DNA of 64,000 bases. Source: Nocardia albiluteola (GTDB lineage: Bacteria > Actinomycetota > Actinomycetes > Mycobacteriales > Mycobacteriaceae). Position 1 is the first letter of the stretch. Every line of letters starts with the position of its first letter. The stretch covers positions 186,001-250,000 of the forward strand of contig NZ_JAHKNI010000009.1 of assembly GCF_018860155.1 (NCBI RefSeq), written 5' to 3'. The notes beneath the pieces were generated by a model. It was not told the origin of the DNA. It did no database searches and was given only the letters and a program-made list of their open reading frames with translations. A program made the translations under genes and the position numbers. Shown piece by piece: positions 8,690 through 16,351 of this stretch.

Positions 8690-9196
8690 TTGATATCGTG
8701 GAATCGCAGGCGATCACGGCGCGATAATGCCGATGTCAGGGCGGCATGCGCGGTATTGTTCGCCGGTGTCGAGGGTGCAGTCACGCTGGCCGAATGTATC
8801 GAGGCTGCGGCGGTCGGGCGCGGTCGCGAGATCGTCGTCGCGCCGAGCGATCTGGCGGAGACCGAAATATTCGGAATATGGTTCGAACTCGACGATCGCG
8901 ACTTGATTCTCGTTGACCGGCAAGCCTCCCCGGCGCATCGCAATCATATCGTCTGTCATGAATTGGGTCACATTGTTCTCGGACACGGCATGGCCCCTGC
9001 TCTGGCGGCGATGGTGCCTACCGTCCGGGTGCGGTGCCGAACATCGGGGCAGGCGGCCCTGGAACAGGATGCCGAACTGTTTGCCCGCATGCTGCAGAGC
9101 GAACTGCTGACCCGGCAGGCGGGCGGTTATCAGCGGGTGCCATCGGCCGCGGCGCGGCGGATCGCGGCGAGCCTGGATCGGTCGCGCCGATGCTGA
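8690..9196 (+). CDS. ImmA/IrrE-family metallo-endopeptidase-like protein
   Basis: A 168-residue protein with the zinc-peptidase signature HELGH (H90, E91, H94) and a downstream acidic stretch (ALEQDAELFARML) able to give the third ligand, as in the ImmA/IrrE (COG2856) family. Such proteins cleave or remodel XRE-type repressors, in phage/ICE immunity and stress responses. TTG at 8690 is preceded by GGGGAGGAGA with good spacing. Its stop overlaps the start of the next membrane-protein gene (ATGCTGA). An EspR-like XRE regulator lies 1.1 kb away on the other strand. The activity on that regulator is a hypothesis. Confidence 0.8.
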   Translation: MISWNRRRSRRDNADVRAACAVLFAGVEGAVTLAECIEAAAVGRGREIVVAPSDLAETEIFGIWFELDDRDLILVDRQASPAHRNHIVCHELGHIVLGHGMAPALAAMVPTVRVRCRTSGQAALEQDAELFARMLQSELLTRQAGGYQRVPSAAARRIAASLDRSRRC

Positions 9197-10293
9197 GCGC
9201 CTCGAACGGCGTCCATTTCGCCTGGTACGAGGCGGCCGCGGCGTTTTTCGCGGCGGGCGGGCTGTACACGGCCGTGCACGCGCGGCGCGGGGGCGACACG
9301 ACGCTGCTGCTGGCCACGGTGTTGCTCGGCTTGCCGTTCTATCAGCTGGCGGCCGGCATGTATCTGGCCTCGACGGACGACCTGCTGGGGGTGCGGCATC
9401 TGACCTGCCTGTGCGCGCATCTGACCTGCCTGGCCTGGAATTTCAGCACGGTTGTCGTGGTGCGGACCTGGTGGGCCGGATCGCTTCGCCGAATACACCG
9501 GATCGTGCTGGCGCTGCCTTTCGTGGCGAGCGTGGCGGTGCTGCTGGGCGCCTTCGCGTATCTGTATCCAGGCCCGCCCGAGCAGAATTACCTGCTGTGG
9601 ATTCGAGGTTCCGTGCCGGGCGATTTATATATTATCGCCTACGCGTTTCCGATGCTGGTCGCGAAGGGGTATGTCATCGCCACCGGAATATCTATGATCC
9701 GCCAGTTGCGGCGAACCGATGCGATGCCGGCGCTGCTCGTGATGGTCGCAGGGTCGGCCGGAATCGGCAGCTACGCGGTCTGCCGATTGCTGCTCGCGCT
9801 GGGGCTGATCCTGCCCATCGGAAATCCGGAGAGCTGGGAATTGCTGCCCACGATGGCGCACGCGGCGGGCGCGATTTGCTATGTGGCGGCCGTGGTATTC
9901 GCCGCGCCATTGTCGACCGCGCATCGTTACGTCCGTGGCGCGCTGACCTGCCTGCGCCTGAATCGCATCACGCTCGCCGGTCGCCGTTGTTTTCCCGGGC
10001 TCGGATCGTGTCCGTGCCTGCGGCCCGCCGACCTGCTGACGCCGAGCCGGGTAAATCAGCAGCTCGTGCGGCAGGTCGCCTATCTGTCCGACGTCTGGAT
10101 TCTCCTGCGCCGCCGCAGGAACCGTCCGCCGGTGGGGCCGGAGGGGGTCGAGGCGCCGGTGCTTTCGGATTCCTACGAGGATTTCCACGCCGATTGCGCC
10201 AGATATCTGGTCGCGGCCGGGCATTATCGGCGCTCGGGGCGGGCCGGGCGCTCGGCGCAGGAGCGGTTGTACGGGGCGCTGGCCGCGGCGTGA
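9190..10293 (+). CDS. Multi-pass membrane protein, MAB_1171c/DUF6545-like
   Basis: A 367-residue protein with about seven hydrophobic segments in residues 5-250, then a hydrophilic C-terminal region of about 110 residues (ADLLTPSRVNQQLVRQVAYLSDVWILL onward). This plan and the coupling to an ImmA/IrrE peptidase match the mycobacterial/nocardial 'MAB_1171c family putative transporter' group. ATG at 9190 overlaps the peptidase stop, showing translational coupling. It ends 1 bp from the end of the convergent XRE gene. The function is unknown; it may be the membrane sensor of the module. Confidence 0.75.
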   Translation: MLSASNGVHFAWYEAAAAFFAAGGLYTAVHARRGGDTTLLLATVLLGLPFYQLAAGMYLASTDDLLGVRHLTCLCAHLTCLAWNFSTVVVVRTWWAGSLRRIHRIVLALPFVASVAVLLGAFAYLYPGPPEQNYLLWIRGSVPGDLYIIAYAFPMLVAKGYVIATGISMIRQLRRTDAMPALLVMVAGSAGIGSYAVCRLLLALGLILPIGNPESWELLPTMAHAAGAICYVAAVVFAAPLSTAHRYVRGALTCLRLNRITLAGRRCFPGLGSCPCLRPADLLTPSRVNQQLVRQVAYLSDVWILLRRRRNRPPVGPEGVEAPVLSDSYEDFHADCARYLVAAGHYRRSGRAGRSAQERLYGALAAA

Positions 10294-10294
10294 G

Positions 10295-10738
10295 TCAGGA
10301 ATCGGTGTCGCCCGGATGGGGCGGCAGGCCCTCGAGCGCCCGGATGTTGTCCACGATGCCGATCAGGTGCCGCAACGACTCGTCGCTCAAACCCGCTGCG
10401 CGCAAACCGATCTGGCGGATCCCCGAGCGCCGCATCGCGGCCGCCAGATCGGACGGGATCTCCTCGGGCAGATCGGGGGTGCCGTCGAGGAAATAGGCCG
10501 GTTTGACGCCGAAATATCGTGCGAGCCCGCGCACGACATCCAGGCGCGGTTCCGGGGCCTGCCCCTTGCGAAGCGCGGCGACGTACGCCTTGCTCAGGAT
10601 GACCCCGGTCCTGGCCTGCAGGTCGGCGGCGAACTGGGACAGGGACATTGCCACGCCGGTGCGGGCCGCCCGCTCGTCGAGCAGCTGATTGAGCCGATCG
10701 GCGAAGGACACGGGCGGTGAACTCGTCACAGGTTCCAT
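10295..10738 (-). CDS. XRE/EspR-like transcriptional regulator
   Basis: A 147-residue protein resembling M. tuberculosis EspR. It has an N-terminal HTH (FADRLNQLLDERAARTG...SLSQFAADLQARTGVILSKAYVAALRKGQ) and the phrase LARYFGVKPAYFLDG typical of EspR-like proteins. A C-terminal dimerisation region has GIRQIGLRAAGLSDESLRHLIGIVDNIRALEG. EspR is a nucleoid-associated regulator of ESX-1. Here the gene faces the ImmA-like peptidase and membrane protein tail to tail, so the three may form a protease-controlled regulatory switch. Confidence in the family is good; the target is unknown. Confidence 0.8.
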   Translation of the reverse strand: MEPVTSSPPVSFADRLNQLLDERAARTGVAMSLSQFAADLQARTGVILSKAYVAALRKGQAPEPRLDVVRGLARYFGVKPAYFLDGTPDLPEEIPSDLAAAMRRSGIRQIGLRAAGLSDESLRHLIGIVDNIRALEGLPPHPGDTDS

Positions 10739-10823
10739 TGTCGGTCTCGGGCTCCCGGAATTCGCAACGGCGCGATGTGCTGGCCGCCCCTAGTGTCGCA
10801 TGCCCGGCGCCACGCGCGGGAAC

Positions 10824-11516
10824 TCAGAGTGTGGAGAAGGTATTCGACAGGGACAACCCGCTGGCCTCGTCCGCCATGACGATGCGGTCGCCGGACTCCA
10901 GGACCACGCCGTCCCGATAGGAGCTGATGCACGACCCGAGCAGCAGGTACACCACCATGCCGGGTTCGAAGATCCCGTCCCGGCCGAACAGGAGCCGCTC
11001 GAGCGTGCGCCGCGAATAGAGCATCGCCCCCGAGCCCAGCATCCCCTCGCGGGACCAGACCACCGCGCCGCCGCGCTCGATCCGGGCGCGGACCCGGCTG
11101 TGTACCGGAATATCGCCCGGCACGATCTCCGCGGAGATCGCCGTCGGCTGTAGCTTGGACAGGCCCGCCAGATTCGCGTACCGCCTGCGCAGTCCGACAT
11201 CGGAGAAATCGTCGGCCAGACCGTAGCCCCGATAGACGGGAATGCCGTCCTCGTCGATGGTGTAGATCGCGCAGTATTCGACCTCGATGCCGCCGGCGAC
11301 CATTGCGTCTGCGGCCCAGAGCTGTTCGCCGTCGCAGACCAGCAGGCCGCCGGGGCCCTTGTAGTAGAAATCGATGCGGCCCCGATCGATCGGCGCGTCG
11401 TTCACGGTTCGGTGGGTGTACCCGAAGCAGTAGACCTGGGCCGTGCCCGTCGCGTCCGGCAGGAACGGCGGACGCGAGGCGCGGTCGTAATATTCGTGCA
11501 GAGCCAGGGCGGTCAT
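10824..11516 (-). CDS. Fumarylacetoacetate hydrolase (FAH)-like protein
   Basis: A 230-residue protein I cannot name with certainty. The second half reads like the FAH fold: an acidic metal-site pattern near GGIEVEYCAIY, then GYGLADDFSDVGLRRRYANLAGLSKLQ, and a C-terminal FEPGMVVYLLLG...LESGDRIVMADEASGLSLSNTF typical of the FAH barrel end. FAH proteins are Mg-dependent hydrolases, decarboxylases or isomerases acting on beta-diketo or oxalacetate-like acids. Its ATG overlaps the upstream acyltransferase stop (ATGA), so both form one operon. The N-terminal 60 residues resemble nothing I know. The substrate is unknown. Confidence 0.5.
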   Translation of the reverse strand: MTALALHEYYDRASRPPFLPDATGTAQVYCFGYTHRTVNDAPIDRGRIDFYYKGPGGLLVCDGEQLWAADAMVAGGIEVEYCAIYTIDEDGIPVYRGYGLADDFSDVGLRRRYANLAGLSKLQPTAISAEIVPGDIPVHSRVRARIERGGAVVWSREGMLGSGAMLYSRRTLERLLFGRDGIFEPGMVVYLLLGSCISSYRDGVVLESGDRIVMADEASGLSLSNTFSTL

Positions 11517-12844
11517 TTCTTCTCGAATACCTTGAGCGATTTCCCTCCGAACGCGATCTCCTTGATCTCGACCAGGCGATCCGGCACGCCGGATTCCGCC
11601 GCACCGGCCTCGTCGGTGATCAGCAGCCCGCCCGAGGCGAGCGGGCGCTGGATTTCCGTGAGCGGCAACGCCGTTGCCGATTCGTCGTATTCATACACGA
11701 TGACGTCGTACCCGACATTCTTGAGATAGTGCTGATTTCCGGAGGTCTCCAGCGGCAGCGAGGCGCCGTCCAGATCGGTGCGCACGCGAATGCGCCGATT
11801 GCGGTGGTCCATCGCCCACTGCAGGATGTACGGCGTGAGTGCGGTACCGCTCGAGGCGATATCGACCCGGGCGCCGTCGAGCAGCTCCAGGAACGACAGC
11901 GACCGCGGCTCGACCACCAGGGCGCGGTAGCTCGCGCCAACCGAATCCCGCAGCCAGGACGCGAGATCCGGGTCGAACGCCGGGCCCCGCAGGGAGGTGC
12001 GCGTCCGGTCGTAGACCACGCGCCAGTCCTCGTCGATCCGGTGCCAATCGGTAATGCGCAGGGTCTCCTCGACCGTCGGATGGTAGCGGTCGGCCAGGAA
12101 TGCCTTGAATGGCTGATACTGCAGAATCCGGTCGTGATCGCCGACGATAGCGTGGTCACCGACCCAGCTGTTCACGAAGGAGCGGGTGCCGACAATGCCG
12201 CCCGCCCCGATGTAATCGCAATTCCAGCCGACCATCGCATCGCGCCCGACCCACGAGAATTCGCCCATCCGAATGCCCGGCTGACGGGTCATCGCCACCG
12301 TGCGCGAACCCACCGACGGGCGGCCGTACGCGGTGTGGTCCTGGCGCAGCAGCAGGCTGCCGGGGGAGAGCCAGGAGCCGTCGCCGATGATGATGTCGCC
12401 GCCGGCGTTCACCCCCGCGCCCTTGCCGAATTTGACGTATCTGCCGATATGGATCCGTGGCAGCTGGGTGGCGGTCAGGCCGTACTGGTGATCGGCGTGC
12501 GGGGTGGAGAAGTACGCGCCGTTCTCGAAATTGGTCGGCATCACCCAGTGCGAACCGGTGCCCTCGGTGACCAGCAGGGGCTCCCCGGACGTATCCACCG
12601 AGAAATGCCCCTCGGGCAGTTGCAGTTCCGTCTGGACGCCGGTGAGCGTTTCGGCGACGAGCCGGCCGAATTCCAGCTGGTCGAGCTCGTCGCCGATGTT
12701 CTTGGATTTGCCGCGCAGCCCGCGCAGGGCCCGGGCGTAGACCGCGACCGGCGTCGATGCCTGTGCGTCGATCGCGTCCGGTACCGACGACGCCGGTACG
12801 GAATCGACGCGGACGGATTGGTCGAAGTATTGCGATACCAACAT
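11513..12844 (-). CDS. Left-handed beta-helix (hexapeptide) acyltransferase-like protein
   Basis: A 443-residue protein. Residues about 125-250 contain hexapeptide-type repeats (IHIGRYVKFGKGAGVNAGGDIIIGDGSWLSPGS, then GRDAMVGWNCDYIGAGGIVGTRSFVNSWVGDHAIVGD) with a candidate catalytic histidine in LRQDHTAYG, as in xenobiotic/maltose O-acetyltransferases. The roughly 110 residues before it and the last 170 do not belong to that fold; the C-terminal part (residues about 285-443) is Rossmann-like in pattern. ATG at 12844 has AGGGG upstream; a longer frame to 12892 lacks one. It is the first gene of a two-gene operon behind a strong palindrome. Function unknown. Confidence 0.6.
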   Translation of the reverse strand: MLVSQYFDQSVRVDSVPASSVPDAIDAQASTPVAVYARALRGLRGKSKNIGDELDQLEFGRLVAETLTGVQTELQLPEGHFSVDTSGEPLLVTEGTGSHWVMPTNFENGAYFSTPHADHQYGLTATQLPRIHIGRYVKFGKGAGVNAGGDIIIGDGSWLSPGSLLLRQDHTAYGRPSVGSRTVAMTRQPGIRMGEFSWVGRDAMVGWNCDYIGAGGIVGTRSFVNSWVGDHAIVGDHDRILQYQPFKAFLADRYHPTVEETLRITDWHRIDEDWRVVYDRTRTSLRGPAFDPDLASWLRDSVGASYRALVVEPRSLSFLELLDGARVDIASSGTALTPYILQWAMDHRNRRIRVRTDLDGASLPLETSGNQHYLKNVGYDVIVYEYDESATALPLTEIQRPLASGGLLITDEAGAAESGVPDRLVEIKEIAFGGKSLKVFEKK

Positions 12845-12913
12845 GGGACACCCCTGGTTCCACGTGAGGTTTGGTGAAGATGCAGCGACCACAGTGTCGT
12901 ATGCGTTGGAAGA

Positions 12914-12941
12914 CGTATCGTCTTCACTAGAAGACGATACG
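12914..12941. promoter_or_regulatory. Perfect 28-bp operator palindrome
   Basis: The arms are CGTATCGTCTTC and GAAGACGATACG, perfectly complementary over 12 bp with a 4-bp centre (ACTA). A second overlapping palindrome, GAAGACGTATCGTCTTC (12909-12925), shares one arm, so a dimer pair could bind. It lies 70 bp upstream of the acyltransferase-like start. The size and symmetry suit a TetR-family repressor, but none is encoded nearby. Confidence 0.7.
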
Positions 12942-13073
12942 GATCCCCCGGGGCGCGCTCAAGCGGTGCGAGAGCGGGGGTTGTGTGATTGGCGGCACAC
13001 TGGACCGGCGATGGGTCTGCGCACCAAGGGATTCGGGGCCTTACGACCTATGCGGGCCGGATGTCGTTGCGGC

Positions 13074-13817
13074 TCAGTGGCGTCCGGCCGGGGGGACGAC
13101 CGGGGAGTCCCAGGCGCTGGCGTAACGACGCTTGTCGGCGGCGTCGATCTGCTTGGCGCGGTAGACGATATAGGGCCGGAACAGATAGCCGATCGGTGCG
13201 CTGAACATGTGCACCAGGCGGGTGTAGGGCCACAGCGCGATCAGGGTGAGGACGACCAGGCCGTGCAGCTGGAACGTCCAGGGGGTGCCGACCATCAGCT
13301 CGGGCTGCGGGTGTGGGGTGAAAAGGCTTCGGAACCAGGGGGATACGGTCTGGCGATAGTTGTAGGTGCCCCAGAGTAGGTTGCTGCCCAGCGTATAGAG
13401 CAGGCCGGTGACCAGCGCCGCGGTGAGCAGGACGTACATGAGCTTGTCGGTGCGGGAGGTGGCCTGGCGCACCGCGGGGACGGTGAGGCGGCGGTAGAGC
13501 AGGATGCCGATGCCGGCGATCACCGCCACCCCGGCCACGGCACCGGCCGACACCGCGACCACGTGGTACAGCTCCTCGGAGATGCCGACCGCATCGGTCC
13601 ACGATTGCGGAATCAGCACTCCCAGGACGTGTCCGCCGACGACGCCGAGCATGCCGAAGTGGAACAGCGGGCTGCCCAGTCGCAGCAGCCGCGACTCGTA
13701 GATCTGGGACGAGCGTGTGGTCCAGCCGAACTGGTCGGCGCGATACCGCCACAGGTGACCGAGCGCGAACGAGGTAAAGGCGATGTAGGGCAGCGTGAGC
13801 CACACGGTGGTGGTCAT
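13074..13817 (-). CDS. narI: Respiratory nitrate reductase gamma subunit (cytochrome b)
   Basis: A 247-residue membrane protein, the NarI subunit that oxidises menaquinol and passes electrons through two b hemes to NarH. Five membrane segments are visible and the expected heme histidines are placed in helices 2 and 5 (LFHFGMLGVVGGHVLG and FQLHGLVVLTLIALWPYTRLVHMF). ATG at 13817 overlaps the narJ stop by 4 bp. It is the last gene of narGHJI. Confidence 0.95.
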   Translation of the reverse strand: MTTTVWLTLPYIAFTSFALGHLWRYRADQFGWTTRSSQIYESRLLRLGSPLFHFGMLGVVGGHVLGVLIPQSWTDAVGISEELYHVVAVSAGAVAGVAVIAGIGILLYRRLTVPAVRQATSRTDKLMYVLLTAALVTGLLYTLGSNLLWGTYNYRQTVSPWFRSLFTPHPQPELMVGTPWTFQLHGLVVLTLIALWPYTRLVHMFSAPIGYLFRPYIVYRAKQIDAADKRRYASAWDSPVVPPAGRH

Positions 13818-14494
13818 CGGCGGCCCTCCGTCGCGGCGAATGCGAGCGGGTCCATGGCGAACGGCTCGAGGCCGACCTCCTCCTCCGGCGGGCCCTGGGC
13901 GGCGAGCTCGGCAATCCGCCGGCGATCCGGCGTGGTCAGCGGCGGCAGCGTGGCGTTGACCGCGGCCAGGATGTCCGCATGCGGAGATCCGCTGTCGGAC
14001 AGGGACAGTCGCAGCAACTCGATGACCGGCACATGCTCGCCCAGTAACCGCTCGCCGCCGACCGGATCCACCGTGGCCGCGAATTCCAGCAGCACCGCAA
14101 GATGATCGGGCAGTTCGTGATCGCCGAGTTCGACACCGGCCTGGCGGTAGGCCTGCTTGAACCGCAGCAACGCCATGCCGCGCTTGCGGGTGTCGCCGTT
14201 GGCGTAGTAGGTCAGGTGCAGGCTGGCCCGGCGGCGCATGTCGAAGGTCTCGACGTAGTTCCGGGCCAGCGCGAGCGGGTCGGTGGTGCGCTGGTAATCC
14301 AGGAAGCGGCGCAGTCCGGTCTGGGTAGAATTCGGCAATTCCGCTGCGGCGTTGGCTAATTCGTCGGTCATGGCCAGGATGTCGCGGCTGGGGTAATCCA
14401 GGAGCAGGGCTGCGAGTCGCCAGATCAGGCGTCGATCGTGCTCGGTGAGGGCGAGGGCCGGTGGGCAGCGGCGGCCGACGGTCAGCAGGCTCAT
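13814..14494 (-). CDS. narJ: Nitrate reductase assembly chaperone NarJ
   Basis: A 226-residue cytoplasmic chaperone of the TorD/NarJ family that inserts the molybdenum cofactor into NarG and holds the NarGH complex before membrane docking. The family features LLDYPSRD near residue 32 and the helix LRRFLDYQRTTDPLALARNYVETFD are present. ATG at 14494 was chosen because translation upstream of it is unlike the family. The 94-bp gap to narH is the only sizeable one in the operon. The stop overlaps narI. Confidence 0.92.
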   Translation of the reverse strand: MSLLTVGRRCPPALALTEHDRRLIWRLAALLLDYPSRDILAMTDELANAAAELPNSTQTGLRRFLDYQRTTDPLALARNYVETFDMRRRASLHLTYYANGDTRKRGMALLRFKQAYRQAGVELGDHELPDHLAVLLEFAATVDPVGGERLLGEHVPVIELLRLSLSDSGSPHADILAAVNATLPPLTTPDRRRIAELAAQGPPEEEVGLEPFAMDPLAFAATEGRR

Positions 14495-14588
14495 CGTGCG
14501 GGCCTTGCGCTGTCGGGGGCACCGTTGCACGACCGTCTCGGATGGGCGCGAGGATGGCTTGCGCTGGGGCGTGGTCGAGAACGATGCT

Positions 14589-16289
14589 TCATCGTGAAGC
14601 ACCCGTCGTCTGCGCGGTGGGCTCGGTGTCCGACACGCCCTCGTGGTCCGCGAATCCGTTGTCGCCGTTGGCTTCGACAGCGCTGCCGCTGCTCTTGCGT
14701 TCGGGCAGCAGCCCGCTGGTCGAGCCCCCATCCCAGTTCAACAGATTCACTCGCGACGACTTCTGTTCCGGAGCAGCATCATTGGTATCGGTGAGGTGGA
14801 ATTTCTCGGCCATCACATCGAACGCGGTCATACCCGGCCCACCGTCGGTGTCCAGGCTGCAGCCGGTGGCCAGCGAATCCAGTTCGTGCGCGCGGGAGGT
14901 CGCGCCGGACGGAATCACGTACCGGTGTTCGTATTTGGCGATGGCGAGCAGCCGGTACATGGCCTCGATCTCCTCGGGCTCCAGGCCGATGTCGTCGGTG
15001 ATCGTGAGGTCCGGTTCCTGGCCCAGGTTGATCGACCGCATGAACGAACGCATTCCCGCGAGCCGCTGCAGCGCGGCGCGCACCGGCGCGATCTCGCCGG
15101 CGGTGAACAGCTCGGCCAGATACTCGAGCGGAATGCGCAGCGCGTCGATGGCGCCGAACAGGTTCGCGTGGTTCTCGCCGTCGTGCCCGGTCTCCGACAG
15201 CACATCGACCACGGGCGAGAGCGGCGGCACGTACCAGACCATCGGCATGGTCCGGTATTCCGGATGCAGCGGCAGCGCGATCTGGTAGTCCACGATCAGC
15301 CGGTAGACGGGCGAATCCTGCGCGGCCGCAATCCAATCCGGCGAGATGCCCGCGCGCTCGGCCTCGGCGATCACGCGCGGATCGTGCGGGTTGAGGAAGA
15401 CGCCCAGCTGCGAGGGGTACAGCTGCGACTCCTCGGTCACCGAGGCCGCCTCGAGCACCTTGTCCGCGTCGTAGAGCATGACGCCGATATAGCGCAGCCG
15501 CCCCACACAGGTCTCGGAGCAGACGGTCGGGATGCCGACCTCCACGCGCGGGTAGCAGAAGGTGCATTTCTCCGCCTTGCCCGTCTTGTGGTTGAAATAC
15601 ACCTTCTTGTACGGGCATCCGGTGACGCACTGCCGCCAGCCGCGGCATCGGTCCTGGTCGACGAGCACGATGCCGTCCTCGGCGCGCTTGTAAATCGCGC
15701 CTGACGGGCAGGCGGCCGCGCACGCCGGGTTCAGGCAGTGCTCGCAGATGCGCGGCAGGTGAAACATGAACGTCTGCTCGAACTCCAGCTTCACCTGCTT
15801 GGAGAGCTTGGAGAGCAACGGGTCACGGCCGACCTGCTCGGGACCCGAGCCCAGCGAGTCGTCCCAGTTCGCGCCCCAGGTGACCTTGGTGTCCTCGCCC
15901 GTGATGAGCGACTTGGGCCGGGCCACCGGCGTGGTGTCCATCTGTGGGGCCGACAGCAGCGTGTCGTAGTCGTAGCTCCACGGCTCGTAATAGTCCTCGA
16001 TCGTGGGCAGATCCGGATTGGCGAAGATGTTGAGCAGCCGCTTCATCCGCGACCCGGACCTCAGGGTCAGGCGGCCCCGGCGGTCCAGGGCCCAGCCGCC
16101 CTTCCATTTCTCCTGGTCCTGGTAGCGGCGCGGATAGCCCTGTCCCGGACGGGTTTCCACGTTGTTGAACCAGACGTACTCGGTGCCGGCCCGGTTGGTC
16201 CAAGCCTGTTTACAGGTGACGCTGCAGGTGTGGCAGCCGATGCACTTGTCCAGGTTCATGACCATGGCCAGCTGCGCCATGACTCGCAT
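14589..16289 (-). CDS. narH: Respiratory nitrate reductase beta subunit (Fe-S)
   Basis: A 566-residue iron-sulfur electron-transfer subunit joining NarI hemes to NarG. All four NarH cysteine groups are visible: CIGCHTCSVTCK near the N-terminus, CEHCLNPACAAACP, CRGWRQCVTGCP and CTFCYP...CSETC. The tryptophan in CRGW replacing a cysteine is the known mark of the [3Fe-4S] cluster in NarH. ATG at 16289 lies 2 bp after the stop of a duplicated narG tail and uses a GGAAATGGAG ribosome-binding site located in that tail. The C-terminal 60 residues are longer and more charged than usual. Confidence 0.95.
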   Translation of the reverse strand: MRVMAQLAMVMNLDKCIGCHTCSVTCKQAWTNRAGTEYVWFNNVETRPGQGYPRRYQDQEKWKGGWALDRRGRLTLRSGSRMKRLLNIFANPDLPTIEDYYEPWSYDYDTLLSAPQMDTTPVARPKSLITGEDTKVTWGANWDDSLGSGPEQVGRDPLLSKLSKQVKLEFEQTFMFHLPRICEHCLNPACAAACPSGAIYKRAEDGIVLVDQDRCRGWRQCVTGCPYKKVYFNHKTGKAEKCTFCYPRVEVGIPTVCSETCVGRLRYIGVMLYDADKVLEAASVTEESQLYPSQLGVFLNPHDPRVIAEAERAGISPDWIAAAQDSPVYRLIVDYQIALPLHPEYRTMPMVWYVPPLSPVVDVLSETGHDGENHANLFGAIDALRIPLEYLAELFTAGEIAPVRAALQRLAGMRSFMRSINLGQEPDLTITDDIGLEPEEIEAMYRLLAIAKYEHRYVIPSGATSRAHELDSLATGCSLDTDGGPGMTAFDVMAEKFHLTDTNDAAPEQKSSRVNLLNWDGGSTSGLLPERKSSGSAVEANGDNGFADHEGVSDTEPTAQTTGASR

Positions 16290-16291
16290 GA

Positions 16292-16351
16292 TCAGTACTC
16301 CATTTCCTGGCTGCGTTTGCCGATGACACGGTGTGACCTCGTCGCGCTCAT
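16292..16351 (-). repeat. Tandem duplication of the narG 3' end, 19-codon open frame
   Basis: This 60-bp piece closely repeats the last ~57 bp of narG (both contain CCTCGTCGCGCT and CCTGGCTGCGTTTGC on the plus strand). It encodes an open frame beginning ATGA at the narG stop: MSATRSHRVIGKRSQEMEY, against TTIRKRSQEVQY at the end of NarG. It separates narG from narH and keeps the narH ribosome-binding site. It is either a relic of a duplication that shifted the narG end, or a tiny translated coupling peptide. Confidence 0.7.

Noticed and set aside
13818..14522. N-terminal extension of NarI through narJ
   Set aside because: The upstream part is an alternative frame of narJ; NarI starts at 13817 with its known first membrane helix.
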